Assembly (NCBI GenBank): GCA_947627955.1
Contig: CANQXZ010000002.1
Span: 48,324-112,323, forward strand
From: an uncultured Clostridia bacterium
Lineage (GTDB): Bacteria; Bacillota; Clostridia; Christensenellales; Borkfalkiaceae
DNA: 64,000 bases
Reading direction: 5' to 3'
Part shown: piece after piece, positions 50,506 to 59,119 of the stretch
Layout: every line of letters begins with the position of its first letter
Numbering within the stretch: position 1 is the stretch's first letter
The notes under the pieces: model-generated
Database searches by the model: none
Told to the model about the DNA's origin: nothing
What the model saw: only the letters and a program-made list of their open reading frames with translations
Translations under genes and position numbers: made by a program

Positions 50506-51879
50506 GTTTCTGCGCGGAAATATTTTGACCCCTTTGAGGCACCTTATGCGCACGTAGAATATCACCGCGAGGAACATGCTGACAGACCAGCCTATCGCCC
50601 ACGCCCAGCACACGCCCGAAAAGCCCCAGCCCGCGCCCGTGAGGATATACACCAGCGCGACGCGCAAAATGAGGTCCGTAAACGTGCTCACCGTGAACCC
50701 GAGGTTGCCGCCGCACCCGCGCACGGCGCCGTCGGAGACGATCTTTACGCACACCGTGGGCAGAAAACAGGAGACTATTATCAGAAATTGCCTCGAATAG
50801 TCTATCGCCGCGGGGGTGAGCTTGTCGCTCTGCACGAACAGCCTCGTCAGCTGTTCGGGAAGGGAAAGCAATACCGCCATGAACGCCAGCGTCACGGCGA
50901 GCGTGAACGTCAGCACGGCGAGATAGCCCGCTCGTATCCTCTCGTACTTTTCCGCCGCCTTGTTCTGCGAGGCAAAGTTGGCGAGCCCGTTCGTCATGTT
51001 TATGACGCCCGTGTTGGAGATGGTGACGAGCTTGAACGCGGTCGTAAAGCCTGTCGTTGCATCCTCGCCGATGAGATTTATCCTCTTCATGACGAAGAAG
51101 TTGCCCACCGACACGAACGACTGCTGCAAGATTATGGGCACAGACGTCGCGCAGAGGTCCCCGAAGATCGCCTTGTCGAACAGCTTGGGCTTTCGGTCGG
51201 GGCGGATAGCCCTCAGCTTGCGAGCGAGCACTATCGCGACGAGAATGCTCGATACCGCCTGCGAGATGAACGTCGCCCATGCCGCGCCCGCGACGTCCAT
51301 ATTGAGGGGCAGCACGAACAGCAGATCGAGCGCGACGTTCAGAAGCGAGGATATGACGAGGAATATAAAGGGCGTTGTGGAATCGCCGAGAGCCGAGCAT
51401 ATCCCGCAGCCGACGTTATAGAGGAACACGAAGGGCAGCGAGCCCGTGTATATGTAGAGATAGCAAAGACAGCTGTCGAAATAGCTTCCGTGGACGCTGA
51501 GCGCCCTTAAAAGCTGCGGCGCAAATCCCAGCCCCACCGCCATTATCACGGCGCACATTGCCGAAAATGTTATGGCGGAGGTGTGCACCGTCTCGCGCAC
51601 CTTCACGCTGTCCTTTGCGCCGAAATGCTTGGCGATTATCACCGAACAGCCGCCGTTCGCGCCTATCGCAAAGGCGAGCAGGATGTTTATCACGTTAGTG
51701 GCGTTGCCTATCGCGTCCACGGCGAGGGCGCCCTCTTTGGCATAGTTGCCCACGACGAGCAGATCCACGAGAGAATACAGCTGTTGCACCATGGCGCATC
51801 CGAAGAGGGGCAGGGTGTATTTCAGCAGGGTGAGCCACACGCTCCCGCATGTCAGATCCACAGAAGATTTCTTTTGCAT
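50497..51879 (-). CDS. MATE-family efflux transporter
   Basis: 460 aa, twelve helices in two similar halves (ALFG/PLFGCAMVQQLYSLVDLLVVG at the start). Cation-coupled export of drugs, dyes or natural products; DinF/NorM-like in length. Substrate unknown. The ATG at 51879 has no ribosome site and sits 8 nt after a TATAAT, so its leader is at most two bases; the in-frame TTG two codons earlier lies before the predicted start. Located right behind the SSB terminator. Confidence 0.92.
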   Translation of the reverse strand: MQKKSSVDLTCGSVWLTLLKYTLPLFGCAMVQQLYSLVDLLVVGNYAKEGALAVDAIGNATNVINILLAFAIGANGGCSVIIAKHFGAKDSVKVRETVHTSAITFSAMCAVIMAVGLGFAPQLLRALSVHGSYFDSCLCYLYIYTGSLPFVFLYNVGCGICSALGDSTTPFIFLVISSLLNVALDLLFVLPLNMDVAGAAWATFISQAVSSILVAIVLARKLRAIRPDRKPKLFDKAIFGDLCATSVPIILQQSFVSVGNFFVMKRINLIGEDATTGFTTAFKLVTISNTGVINMTNGLANFASQNKAAEKYERIRAGYLAVLTFTLAVTLAFMAVLLSLPEQLTRLFVQSDKLTPAAIDYSRQFLIIVSCFLPTVCVKIVSDGAVRGCGGNLGFTVSTFTDLILRVALVYILTGAGWGFSGVCWAWAIGWSVSMFLAVIFYVRIRCLKGVKIFPRRNLT

Positions 51880-51887
51880 ACCCAAAC

Positions 51888-51916
51888 ATTATAGCCCTGC
51901 CGCCCCGTCAAGTCAA
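51888..51916 (-). promoter_or_regulatory. sigma-A promoter of the MATE gene
   Basis: TTGACT (51916-51911), 17-nt spacer, TATAAT (51893-51888). Start near 51881. Confidence 0.88.
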
Positions 51917-51921
51917 ACGAA

Positions 51922-51978
51922 AAAGCCGCCGCGGGAGATTTCCGCAAACCTTTTTTGCGGTCTCCGCGCGGCGGCTTT
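51922..51978 (-). terminator. two-part terminator of the SSB gene
   Basis: Outer arms 51922-51938 and 51961-51978, inner stem CCGCAAA/TTTGCGG; on the minus strand it ends in CTTTTTCG. Confidence 0.82.
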
Positions 51979-51998
51979 AAGATCTTGTTTTACTGCCG

Positions 51999-52685
51999 TC
52001 ATTCCCCGTTTTCGAAAGCGCGGGGCGACGAATAGAGGTCGAACTCCTCGTCTATGTCGAATTCGGAATCGTCGTCGAACGCGGCGAGCTTGGAAATGGA
52101 CACCTCGTACGCCGTCATGGTGACAAAGGTCTCGTCGGGCTGCTTTTTCTGGTATTCGCGGCTCTGGATCCTGCCCGAGAGCGCCACCCTGTCGCCGACG
52201 GCGAGGTTGCGCACGAAGCGGGCGTTCCTGCCCCACGCTATGGCGGGAATGTAGTCCGACTTATTGTAGCTGCGGTTGACCGCGACGAGCAGGTCGGCTA
52301 TCTCCCTGTTGAAGGGCGTGGTGCGGTATACGGGCGGCTTGCAGATATAGCCCGAGAGCACTATCGAGTTGGGATTTTTGCCCGGCTGGGTATCGAGCAG
52401 CTCCCGCACGAACACCGTGAGCATGAGCCGCGATTTCCCGTTTTCGAGCTTGTTGTAGCTGCGGAACTGCCCGAGGGCGCATATGGTTCCGCCCACCTTC
52501 ATGTCGGGGGTCATTATCCTCTCGGAGACGGTGACGGGAAGTATGTCCGCCTGCCCCGACAGCCTGACCACCTTTACGTAAAATTCGTAAAATCCTTCGC
52601 CGTAAACTTCATGCGAAAACTTAGCTTCCGAAACTATTTCTCCGAAAATATATACCCTGTTGTTCTTTTCCGTATTGTAGTTCAT
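51999..52685 (-). CDS. single-stranded DNA-binding protein with two OB folds
   Basis: 228 aa. The second half (about 115-210: NSIVLSGYICKPP, IADLLVAVNRSYNKSDYIPAIAWG, LAVGDRVALSGRIQSREY) is a canonical SSB domain; the first half (about 10-105: RVYIFGEIVS, ADILPVTVSERI, GTICALGQFRSYN) is a diverged second OB fold. The acidic tail (FDDDSEFDIDEEFDLYSSPRAFENGE) lacks the final DDDIPF-type motif. A paralogue rather than the replication-fork SSB is likely. ATG at 52685 with GGAGG 5 nt upstream. Confidence 0.85.
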   Translation of the reverse strand: MNYNTEKNNRVYIFGEIVSEAKFSHEVYGEGFYEFYVKVVRLSGQADILPVTVSERIMTPDMKVGGTICALGQFRSYNKLENGKSRLMLTVFVRELLDTQPGKNPNSIVLSGYICKPPVYRTTPFNREIADLLVAVNRSYNKSDYIPAIAWGRNARFVRNLAVGDRVALSGRIQSREYQKKQPDETFVTMTAYEVSISKLAAFDDDSEFDIDEEFDLYSSPRAFENGE

Positions 52686-52722
52686 ATATGCCTCCAAATG
52701 TTGTATTTCCGTCAACCGCGGC

Positions 52723-53499
52723 TCAGAGGGCGGGAATCTGCCGCCCCGTGCCGTCAACCGTGTAATTTTCGCGGTAAATGAGTTCGCCCACGGGCACGAA
52801 CGTGTAGCCGCTGTTTTTCAGCGTGCTTATTATCGTGGGCACCGCCTCGGCGGTGTGCAGCCCGTTGTTGTGCAACAGTATTATAGAGCCGTTTTTTACG
52901 CCGTTTATGACCCTGAGCGCGATGTCTGTAGCTTTAAGGTCCTTCCAATCGAGACTGTCCACATCCCACTGTATGGTGTAAAACCCGAGTTCTGACGCCG
53001 TCTTTATGAGGTTGTCGTCATAGTCGCCGAAGGGCGGGCGGAAGAGGTCCACGCTCTTGCCCGTTATGTTCTCTATGGCGGCGGCGGAAGTGGTCAGCTC
53101 CTGCCTTATCTCCCCCGCGTTCTGCTTGGACATGTAGGAATGGGTCGCCGAATGGGTGCCTATCTCGCAGCCGTAAGAGTCTATCTTGCGCACGTAGCTC
53201 TCATTCTTTTCTGCCCAGAATTGAGTCATAAAAAATGTCGCCCTCACGCCAGCGGCTTTCAGCGCGTCGAGAATGGCGTCCGTGTGGTCCGTCCCCCATG
53301 CGCAGTCGAAAGTTATGGAAACGAGTTTTTCCTCCCTCTCCACGCTGTAAATAGGCACGAGCCTCGGCGTGCCGTTGAAGAACACGGCGTACGCCTTTGT
53401 GTAGCGCGCCGAAACGCCCAGCGCGGCGACGAGAAGGAGCGCGGCAAGCAGCGCCGCTATTCTCTTCGGTCTGAAAGATACTATCAAGCCTGACCTCAT
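52723..53499 (-). CDS. polysaccharide deacetylase, PdaB-like
   Basis: 258 aa with an N-terminal membrane anchor/signal (about 12-32). NodB-homology motifs: ITFDCAWG (catalytic Asp), GTHSATHSYM (His metal ligands), FRPPFGDYD and IILLHNN. PdaB in Bacillus is a sporulation-specific deacetylase needed for spore stability; the sporulation genes around fit. The ATG at 53499 has no ribosome site and lies 5 nt after CATATAAT; alternatively a TTG at 53487 with GAGG upstream could start translation. Confidence 0.85.
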   Translation of the reverse strand: MRSGLIVSFRPKRIAALLAALLLVAALGVSARYTKAYAVFFNGTPRLVPIYSVEREEKLVSITFDCAWGTDHTDAILDALKAAGVRATFFMTQFWAEKNESYVRKIDSYGCEIGTHSATHSYMSKQNAGEIRQELTTSAAAIENITGKSVDLFRPPFGDYDDNLIKTASELGFYTIQWDVDSLDWKDLKATDIALRVINGVKNGSIILLHNNGLHTAEAVPTIISTLKNSGYTFVPVGELIYRENYTVDGTGRQIPAL

Positions 53500-53647
53500 A
53501 ACGGATTATATGCGCGGAATACGCGCACGTTTTAAACTATTTGAGCCTTTGATGGGTAATTTTGCCGAAAACGCCATACAAGGCTATAAATAGATTATGT
53601 GCGCGCCCGCCGCCTTATGCCCGCGGAGAACAAAAATGTGCGCCGTG

Positions 53648-53677
53648 CAAAAAAGCGCGGAAGGCTCCGCGCTTTTC
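53648..53677 (-). terminator. terminator of the patatin-rarA operon
   Basis: AAAAGCGCGGA-GCC-TTCCGCGC followed on the minus strand by TTTTTTG, three bases after the rarA stop. Confidence 0.88.
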
Positions 53678-53680
53678 ACG

Positions 53681-54994
53681 TCAGTCCGGCTTTCCCTTGT
53701 TTTTGCGGTTTTCCCTGACCTGCTTTTCATAGCCGTATTCCGACGGCTTGTAGTACACCCTGTCTTTCAGCCTGTCGGGGAGATACTGCTGTTTCACCCA
53801 GCCGCCCGCATAGTCGTGCGGATACTTGTAGTTGCGGCTCTGCGCCTTTGTCTCCTTGTCGCCGAAGGTGTTGTCTTTGAGATAGGGCGGCACGCCGTCG
53901 TCGTCGCGCACCTCCACCGCGTCGCGCTTGGCGGCGTTCATTGCGACGACCACCGAATTGCTCTTGGGCGCCTCGCACACGTAAATTATGGCGTTTGAAA
54001 GGGGGATAAGCCCCTCGGGATAGCCCATCTTTTCAAAGGCGTACATGGCGGAAGTCGCCACGACGAGGGCGTTGGGGTCAGACATGCCCACGTCCTCGGA
54101 GGAATGGGCTACGAGGCGGCGGGCTATTATCATGGGGTCGCACCCGCCCTCTATCAGCCTCATCGCGTAGTACAGCGCGGCGTTCGCGTCGCTCCCCCTC
54201 AACGACTTGCAAAACGCCGAGAGATAGTCGTAGTAGTCGTCCTCGTTATAGGAGAGCGCCTTGCGCTGTATGGACTGCTCGGCGTCCGAAAGGGTGACCC
54301 TTATGCTGCCGTCCGCAAGCGGCGGGGTGGTCAGAACGGCGAGTTCGAGCGCGTTGTACGCCGAGCGCAGATCCCCGCCCGCAAGCCTCGCTATGTGGTC
54401 TATCGCCTCGTCGTCCGCCGTTGCCGAGTACGCGCCCAGCCCCTTCCGCGGATCTTTGAGCGCCTTTAAAAGGGCGCCCTTTATGTCCTCCACGGAGAGC
54501 CGCCTGAACTCGAACACCCTGCACCGCGAAACTATGGCGGGGGTCATGGAGGCGTAGGGATTTTCCGTTGTGGAACCTATGAATATCACGGTGCCCTGCT
54601 CTATCGCGGGGAGCAGGCTGTCCGATTGCGTCTTGCTGAAACGGTGGCACTCGTCAAGCATGAGGTAGGTGCGCCTGCCGTACATTTTGAGGGCGTCGCG
54701 GGCGGTCTCCACCGCCTTTTTCACGTCGGCAACGCCCGCCTGAACGGCGTTCAGCTTTATGAAATCGCCGTGCGTGGTCTGCGCTATTATGTTGGCGAGA
54801 GTGGTCTTGCCCGTGCCGGGAGGTCCCCAGAAGATACAGCTCCCGAGCCTGTCCGTGGCTATCGCGCGGCGCAGGAGGCTCCCCTCCGCCACTATGTGTT
54901 TTTGCCCTATGAAGTCGTTCAGATTGTTTGCGCGCATGCGCTCGGCAAGGGGTTTTGCGCCCTCTTCGTTGCCGTTTAAGTCGAACAGATCCAT
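53681..54994 (-). CDS. rarA: replication-associated recombination protein RarA/MgsA
   Basis: 437 aa clamp-loader-like AAA+ ATPase that works at stalled replication forks. Walker A GPPGTGKTT (about 59-67), Walker B LMLDECH, sensor 1 GSTTENP, and the C-terminal tetramerisation domain with GYKYPHDY-like KYPHDYAGGW. Normal length. Starts 16 bp after the patatin gene and is cotranscribed with it. Confidence 0.95.
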   Translation of the reverse strand: MDLFDLNGNEEGAKPLAERMRANNLNDFIGQKHIVAEGSLLRRAIATDRLGSCIFWGPPGTGKTTLANIIAQTTHGDFIKLNAVQAGVADVKKAVETARDALKMYGRRTYLMLDECHRFSKTQSDSLLPAIEQGTVIFIGSTTENPYASMTPAIVSRCRVFEFRRLSVEDIKGALLKALKDPRKGLGAYSATADDEAIDHIARLAGGDLRSAYNALELAVLTTPPLADGSIRVTLSDAEQSIQRKALSYNEDDYYDYLSAFCKSLRGSDANAALYYAMRLIEGGCDPMIIARRLVAHSSEDVGMSDPNALVVATSAMYAFEKMGYPEGLIPLSNAIIYVCEAPKSNSVVVAMNAAKRDAVEVRDDDGVPPYLKDNTFGDKETKAQSRNYKYPHDYAGGWVKQQYLPDRLKDRVYYKPSEYGYEKQVRENRKNKGKPD

Positions 54995-55010
54995 CTTTTG
55001 TCCTCTGTGA

Positions 55011-55802
55011 TTATTGCAGGAGCTCCTTTATGCGGTCGACGTTTGCCTTCCCCGCGGCGTAGCCCTCTTCGAAAGCCCTGTCGAGTTCCTTTATCTGGTA
55101 TTGGTTTATGCCCTTCATCTCGGGCTTAATCTCCACGTCGGCGACGTGACCCGTGAGTTCCCTGCGCATCTCGGTCTGGTTGGTGTCCATGACGTCGAAC
55201 ACGCGCAAAAGGAGCTCCACTATGTTGCCGAGTTTATCCACGGGCTCAGCCGCGTTTGCGAGCGCGTCCACCGAGACGACTACGTCCGCTCCCATGTCCT
55301 TGACGAGCTGTTCGGGCACGCGGCACAGCACGCCGCCGTCCACTAAGAGCTCGCCTTCGAGCTCTACGGGTCTGAATACCCCCGGAATTGTGCATGAAGC
55401 CTGTATCGCGAGAGCCGCCGCGCCGCTGTCGAACACGTGCAGTTTGCCCGAATACACGTCCGTGGCGATGCACTTGAAGGGTATCTTCATGTCCTCTATC
55501 CTTATGTCGCCGAGCTGGGTCAGGAGCAGGTCCTCGAGCTTTTTGGTGCGGAGTATCGCCATGCGCGTTATGAACGCGGGGGAAATGTCGAGAAGGTCGC
55601 GCGTTTTCAGCCCGAGCGCCGTATCCCTCATCTGCGCGGCGGTCATTCCCGAGGCGTAACAGCCGCCCGCCACTGCGCCCATGGAACAGCCGCAGATAAA
55701 GTCGGGCTTTATGCCCGCCTCTTCGAGCGCGTATATGACGCCTATGTGCGCCACGCCGCGAGATCCCCCGCTGCCGAGCGCAAGCCCCAAAGTTTTACTC
55801 AT
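55011..55802 (-). CDS. patatin-like phospholipase (RssA/YchK type)
   Basis: 263 aa. Catalytic dyad: nucleophile Ser in GCSMG (G-x-S-x-G) and Asp in VDGG; oxyanion loop GSGGSRGVAH. Cytosolic, single domain. Substrate unknown. GGAG lies 7 nt before the ATG. The minus-strand promoter (TTTGCG-16-TATAAT, about 55828-55855) would lie inside the start of ylbJ, and the ylbJ -35 box lies over this gene's start codon, so the two divergent genes interlock. Confidence 0.9.
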   Translation of the reverse strand: MSKTLGLALGSGGSRGVAHIGVIYALEEAGIKPDFICGCSMGAVAGGCYASGMTAAQMRDTALGLKTRDLLDISPAFITRMAILRTKKLEDLLLTQLGDIRIEDMKIPFKCIATDVYSGKLHVFDSGAAALAIQASCTIPGVFRPVELEGELLVDGGVLCRVPEQLVKDMGADVVVSVDALANAAEPVDKLGNIVELLLRVFDVMDTNQTEMRRELTGHVADVEIKPEMKGINQYQIKELDRAFEEGYAAGKANVDRIKELLQ

Positions 55803-55827
55803 ATTGTCTCCACGAGAAAAATATAAA
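55799..55827 (+). promoter_or_regulatory. possible sigma-E promoter of ylbJ
   Basis: TCATATT (55799-55805, exact kmATATT), 14-nt spacer, AATATAAA (55820-55827, partial match to CATACAnT). ylbJ is a sigma-E gene in Bacillus. Confidence 0.5.
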
Positions 55828-55833
55828 AATTAT

Positions 55834-56817
55834 ATGAAAGCCGAAACCGCCGCAAAGGTGAATTCACGCCCCGCCGAAAACCTCGGATCTATCCTGCTGT
55901 GCCTCGCCCTGACGGCGTTCGCCGCGGCGCTTATCGTCTGCCCCGAGCGGTATGTAAACTGCTGTTTGGAGGGCTTTGCGCTCTGGGCGGAATGCGTTTT
56001 GCCCTCGCTGTTCCCGTTTATGGCGGTGAACCTGCTCTTCATAAAGACGGGGCTTGCGGACAGGGCTTCCCTCCCGCTCGTAAGGGTCACGCGGGCTTTG
56101 AATATGCCCTCTTCCGCCGCCGTGTGCTTCATTCTCTCCATCTGCTCGGGCTATCCCGCAGGTTCGAGGATAATTTCCGAATTCCACGAGGCGGGCGCCC
56201 TCTCCCCGCGCGACTGCGACAAGCTCGCGCCGCTGTGCTCCACGTCGGGTCCGTTATTCATAATAGGCAGCGTGGGTTTGAAGATGTTCGGCGATAAGGC
56301 GCTCGGCTTTAAACTTCTTGCAGCCCACGCCGCCGCCGTTATAGCCGTGTCCTTGGTGCGCTGTCTCCTCTCCAAAAAGAGCGAGCCGCTGCCCCCGAGA
56401 CCCGTCAAAGCCACGGCGGGCAACGCGCTGTACGAGAGTTTTTACGGCGCAACCGTCTCCGTTGCCGTCGCGGGCGGATTTATCGCCTTTTTTTACGTGG
56501 TGGGACAGCTCGCCGCGGACTTCAATTTATTATTGCCCTTAAAAAAACTTTTAACCCTGTTTCTCGACCCCGCCTCCGCGGACGCGCTGTGCCTCGGTCT
56601 CATAGAAGCCACTTCCGGCTGCCGCGCGTTGGCTGCCTCGGGCTCGCCGTACAGTGGAGCGCTCGCGGGATTTATCGTAACTTTCGGCGGCGTATCCATT
56701 CTCGCCCAGCAGCTCTGCTATCTGACAAAGGCGGGCGTGAGCGTGCCGAAATTCGTGCTTTTGAAGTTTGTGCAGGCGCTGCTGTGCGCCCTGATAATGT
56801 TCCTTATCTCCCTTTAA
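55834..56817 (+). CDS. ylbJ: sporulation integral membrane protein YlbJ
   Basis: 327 aa, about eight helices, Gate-domain family. Typical blocks: ECVLPSLFPFMAVNLL, CSGYPAGSRIISE, LCSTSGPLFIIGSVG, and a second half with ALCLGLIEATSGCRAL. Needed for spore cortex formation in Bacillus. I start at the ATG at 55834 because it gives the right N-terminus and lies 6 nt after the sigma-E-like -10; no Shine-Dalgarno is present. Its stop overlaps the pheA stop by three bases on the other strand. Confidence 0.92.
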   Translation: MKAETAAKVNSRPAENLGSILLCLALTAFAAALIVCPERYVNCCLEGFALWAECVLPSLFPFMAVNLLFIKTGLADRASLPLVRVTRALNMPSSAAVCFILSICSGYPAGSRIISEFHEAGALSPRDCDKLAPLCSTSGPLFIIGSVGLKMFGDKALGFKLLAAHAAAVIAVSLVRCLLSKKSEPLPPRPVKATAGNALYESFYGATVSVAVAGGFIAFFYVVGQLAADFNLLLPLKKLLTLFLDPASADALCLGLIEATSGCRALAASGSPYSGALAGFIVTFGGVSILAQQLCYLTKAGVSVPKFVLLKFVQALLCALIMFLISL

Positions 56818-57614
56818 AGATAGGCGCCGAGGAGCTTTATCGAAAACGCCGTCTCCTCCATCTTTCTGAGGGCGAGCGAGGCGTTTTCGCTCCCTATGTC
56901 CCCCTCGAGCTCTATGAAAAAGCGGTATTCGCCCGGTCTGTCCTTTATCGGGCGGGACTCTATCTTAGTCATGTTCAGCCCGAAATCCCTTATCGGGGAC
57001 AGCAGGTTCAGAAGTTCGCCCGGTCTGTGGCGGCACGTAGCCGACAGAAATATCCGCGAAGAGTGCGCCGAAACGTCTGGCGCGCCCCTCTTCACGAGGA
57101 GAAAGTGGGTGTAATTTTCCTTGCAGTCGGCTATGTTCGCCGCGGACAGCTCGAAGCCTTCCGCCCTCGTGTGCGCCCCGACTATCGCGCCCTCAGTTTC
57201 GGACGAGACGAGGGCGAGCCCCGCCGCCGTCGACGGCGCAGCCACAAGTTCCGCCGAGGGGAACGCGGTCTGGAGATACTCCCCGCACTGCGCGAGCGCC
57301 TGCGGGTGGGAATAGATGCGCTTTATCCCCGCGAGGGGCGCGCCCTTTCTTACGGCGAGGCGGTGGTCTATCTTGACCGTGCACTCCTCAGAGGCGAACA
57401 CTCCCTCCGTCTCCTGCAAGAGGTCGATATTTTGCAGCACGCCGCCGTTGAGGCTGTTTTCTATGGGCACGGCTATCATGTCGCATTCCCCCGCTTTCAA
57501 GGCGGAAAAGAGCGCGAAAAAGGAGGGGTATCCCCGCTTTTTAGCTTCGGGGCGGAACTTGTCCGCCGCGATCCTCGAATAACTGCCCTCGGGTCCGAGA
57601 TAGCCGATCGTCAT
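56814..57614 (-). CDS. pheA: prephenate dehydratase
   Basis: 266 aa: catalytic domain (IGYLGPEGSYS at the start, VPIENSLNGGV near residue 52, the SHPQALAQC block and TAAGLALVS) and a C-terminal ACT domain (about 185-262) with the phenylalanine-sensing ESRPIKDRPGEYRFF. Converts prephenate to phenylpyruvate; Phe feedback is expected. Last gene of the bioY-pheA operon, 1 bp after aroF. Confidence 0.95.
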   Translation of the reverse strand: MTIGYLGPEGSYSRIAADKFRPEAKKRGYPSFFALFSALKAGECDMIAVPIENSLNGGVLQNIDLLQETEGVFASEECTVKIDHRLAVRKGAPLAGIKRIYSHPQALAQCGEYLQTAFPSAELVAAPSTAAGLALVSSETEGAIVGAHTRAEGFELSAANIADCKENYTHFLLVKRGAPDVSAHSSRIFLSATCRHRPGELLNLLSPIRDFGLNMTKIESRPIKDRPGEYRFFIELEGDIGSENASLALRKMEETAFSIKLLGAYL

Positions 57615-57615
57615 G

Positions 57616-58638
57616 TCACACCTTCCCCGCTATGTCGAGAATGAGCCTCTCCGTGTCGCTCCACCCGAGGCAGGGGTCGGTTATGGACTTGCCGTACACT
57701 ATGTCCTCGGTCTGGTTGCCCTCTTCGAGAAAGCTCTCTATCATAAAGCCCTTTACTATCTTCTTGAAATCGCCGTCGTAGATGCGGTTTTGCATTACCT
57801 CTTCGCAGATCCTTATCTGCTGTTTAAACTTCTTGCCGCTGTTGGAATGGTTGGCGTCTATTATTATCGCGGGATTTTCCAGCCCCGACTTTGCGTAGCC
57901 CTCGGCGACCTGCATCACCGTTTCGTAGTGGAAGTTGGGGATATCGTTGCCGTACGCGTCCGTCGCGCCCCGCAAAATGGCGTGCGAGAGGGGGTTGCCG
58001 TAAGTTTTCACCTGCCAGCCGTTCAGCTTGAACACCTGCCCGCTCTGCGCGGCGTATATGGAGTTGAGCAGCACCAGAATGGAGCCGCCCGTGGGGTTTT
58101 TGACGCCGACGGGCACGTCTATCCCGCTCGCGACGAGGCGGTGGAGCTGGTTCTCGCTCGACCGCGCCCCCACCGCTATATAGGAGAGCAGATCCTCCAC
58201 GTAGTGTATGTTGGCGGGATAGAGCATTTCGTCCGCGGCGGAGAGCCCGCTCGCCTCTATCGCCTTTATGTTCAGCTCCCTTATGGCGTATATGCCCTTC
58301 AATATGTCCTCTTTTTTGGTGGGGTCGGGCTGGGAGAACATTCCCTTATAGCCCACGCCGCGCGTGCGGGGCTTGTTGGTGTATATCCTCGGCACGAGCA
58401 CGAGCTTTTCCTTGACCCTTTCATTGAGCCTTCCCAGCCTCTCCACGTATTCGAGGACGGGCTTCTGTTCGTGCGCGGAACAGGGTCCCACTATCACTAT
58501 GAGCTTGTCGCTCTTGCCCGCTATCACGTCGGAGACGAGCTTGTCGCGCTCCTTTTTTATCCCCGCGAGGTCGCGGGGCATGGGCACGGCTGCAAGAATT
58601 TCTTCGGGGTCGGGTATCTTTATCTGCTTTTCAAACAT
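57616..58638 (-). CDS. aroF: 3-deoxy-7-phosphoheptulonate synthase (AroG/AroF type)
   Basis: 340 aa class I DAHP synthase of the E. coli AroFGH group. GPCSAHE, RIYTNKPRTRGVGYKGMF, and the metal site ANHSNSGK with CEE and DPCLGW are present. First step of the shikimate pathway. The N-terminal extension suggests allosteric control by an aromatic amino acid. Overlaps coaD by 8 bp. Confidence 0.95.
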   Translation of the reverse strand: MFEKQIKIPDPEEILAAVPMPRDLAGIKKERDKLVSDVIAGKSDKLIVIVGPCSAHEQKPVLEYVERLGRLNERVKEKLVLVPRIYTNKPRTRGVGYKGMFSQPDPTKKEDILKGIYAIRELNIKAIEASGLSAADEMLYPANIHYVEDLLSYIAVGARSSENQLHRLVASGIDVPVGVKNPTGGSILVLLNSIYAAQSGQVFKLNGWQVKTYGNPLSHAILRGATDAYGNDIPNFHYETVMQVAEGYAKSGLENPAIIIDANHSNSGKKFKQQIRICEEVMQNRIYDGDFKKIVKGFMIESFLEEGNQTEDIVYGKSITDPCLGWSDTERLILDIAGKV

Positions 58639-59119
58639 TTTCTTCCTCCATATACCGCATGAAGTCCCCTCTTATCTCCTCGGGAACGTAGTCGGAATAG
58701 TCTTTTTCGAATTTGACGGAATTTCTCACGAGGGTGGAACTGACCTGTATCTGGTCCTGTTCCGCGGGTATATACAGCGTGATCATGTCCGGTTTTAGCT
58801 TTTTGTTTGCGTAGAAATCGGCGTTTTCGTATTCGAGGTCAACGGTGTTCCTTATGCCCCGTACGTAGAATACGGTGTTCTCCTTTTCGAGGATATCCAC
58901 CGCCGCGCCGCCGAACACGACGACGCGCACCCGCTCTTCATTGCAGAACAGCTTTGAAAGGAGAGCCGCCCGCTTTTCGGGGGGCAGGAGGGGCTTTTTG
59001 CCCGTGTTTATCATCACTGCCACGACGACTTCGTCGAACAGTGCGAGGCAATCTTCCACAACTTTTTTGTGCCCCGACGTGGGCGGGTCGAACGTCCCCG
59101 CGAATACGCATTTTTTCAT
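58631..59119 (-). CDS. coaD: phosphopantetheine adenylyltransferase
   Basis: 162 aa hexameric enzyme of coenzyme A synthesis. Nucleotidyltransferase motif GTFDPPTSGH (TxGH form), YVRGIRNTVDLEYE and SSTLVR (usual ISSS/T). Often next to rsmD, as here. ATGA overlap with rsmD. Confidence 0.95.
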   Translation of the reverse strand: MKKCVFAGTFDPPTSGHKKVVEDCLALFDEVVVAVMINTGKKPLLPPEKRAALLSKLFCNEERVRVVVFGGAAVDILEKENTVFYVRGIRNTVDLEYENADFYANKKLKPDMITLYIPAEQDQIQVSSTLVRNSVKFEKDYSDYVPEEIRGDFMRYMEEENV

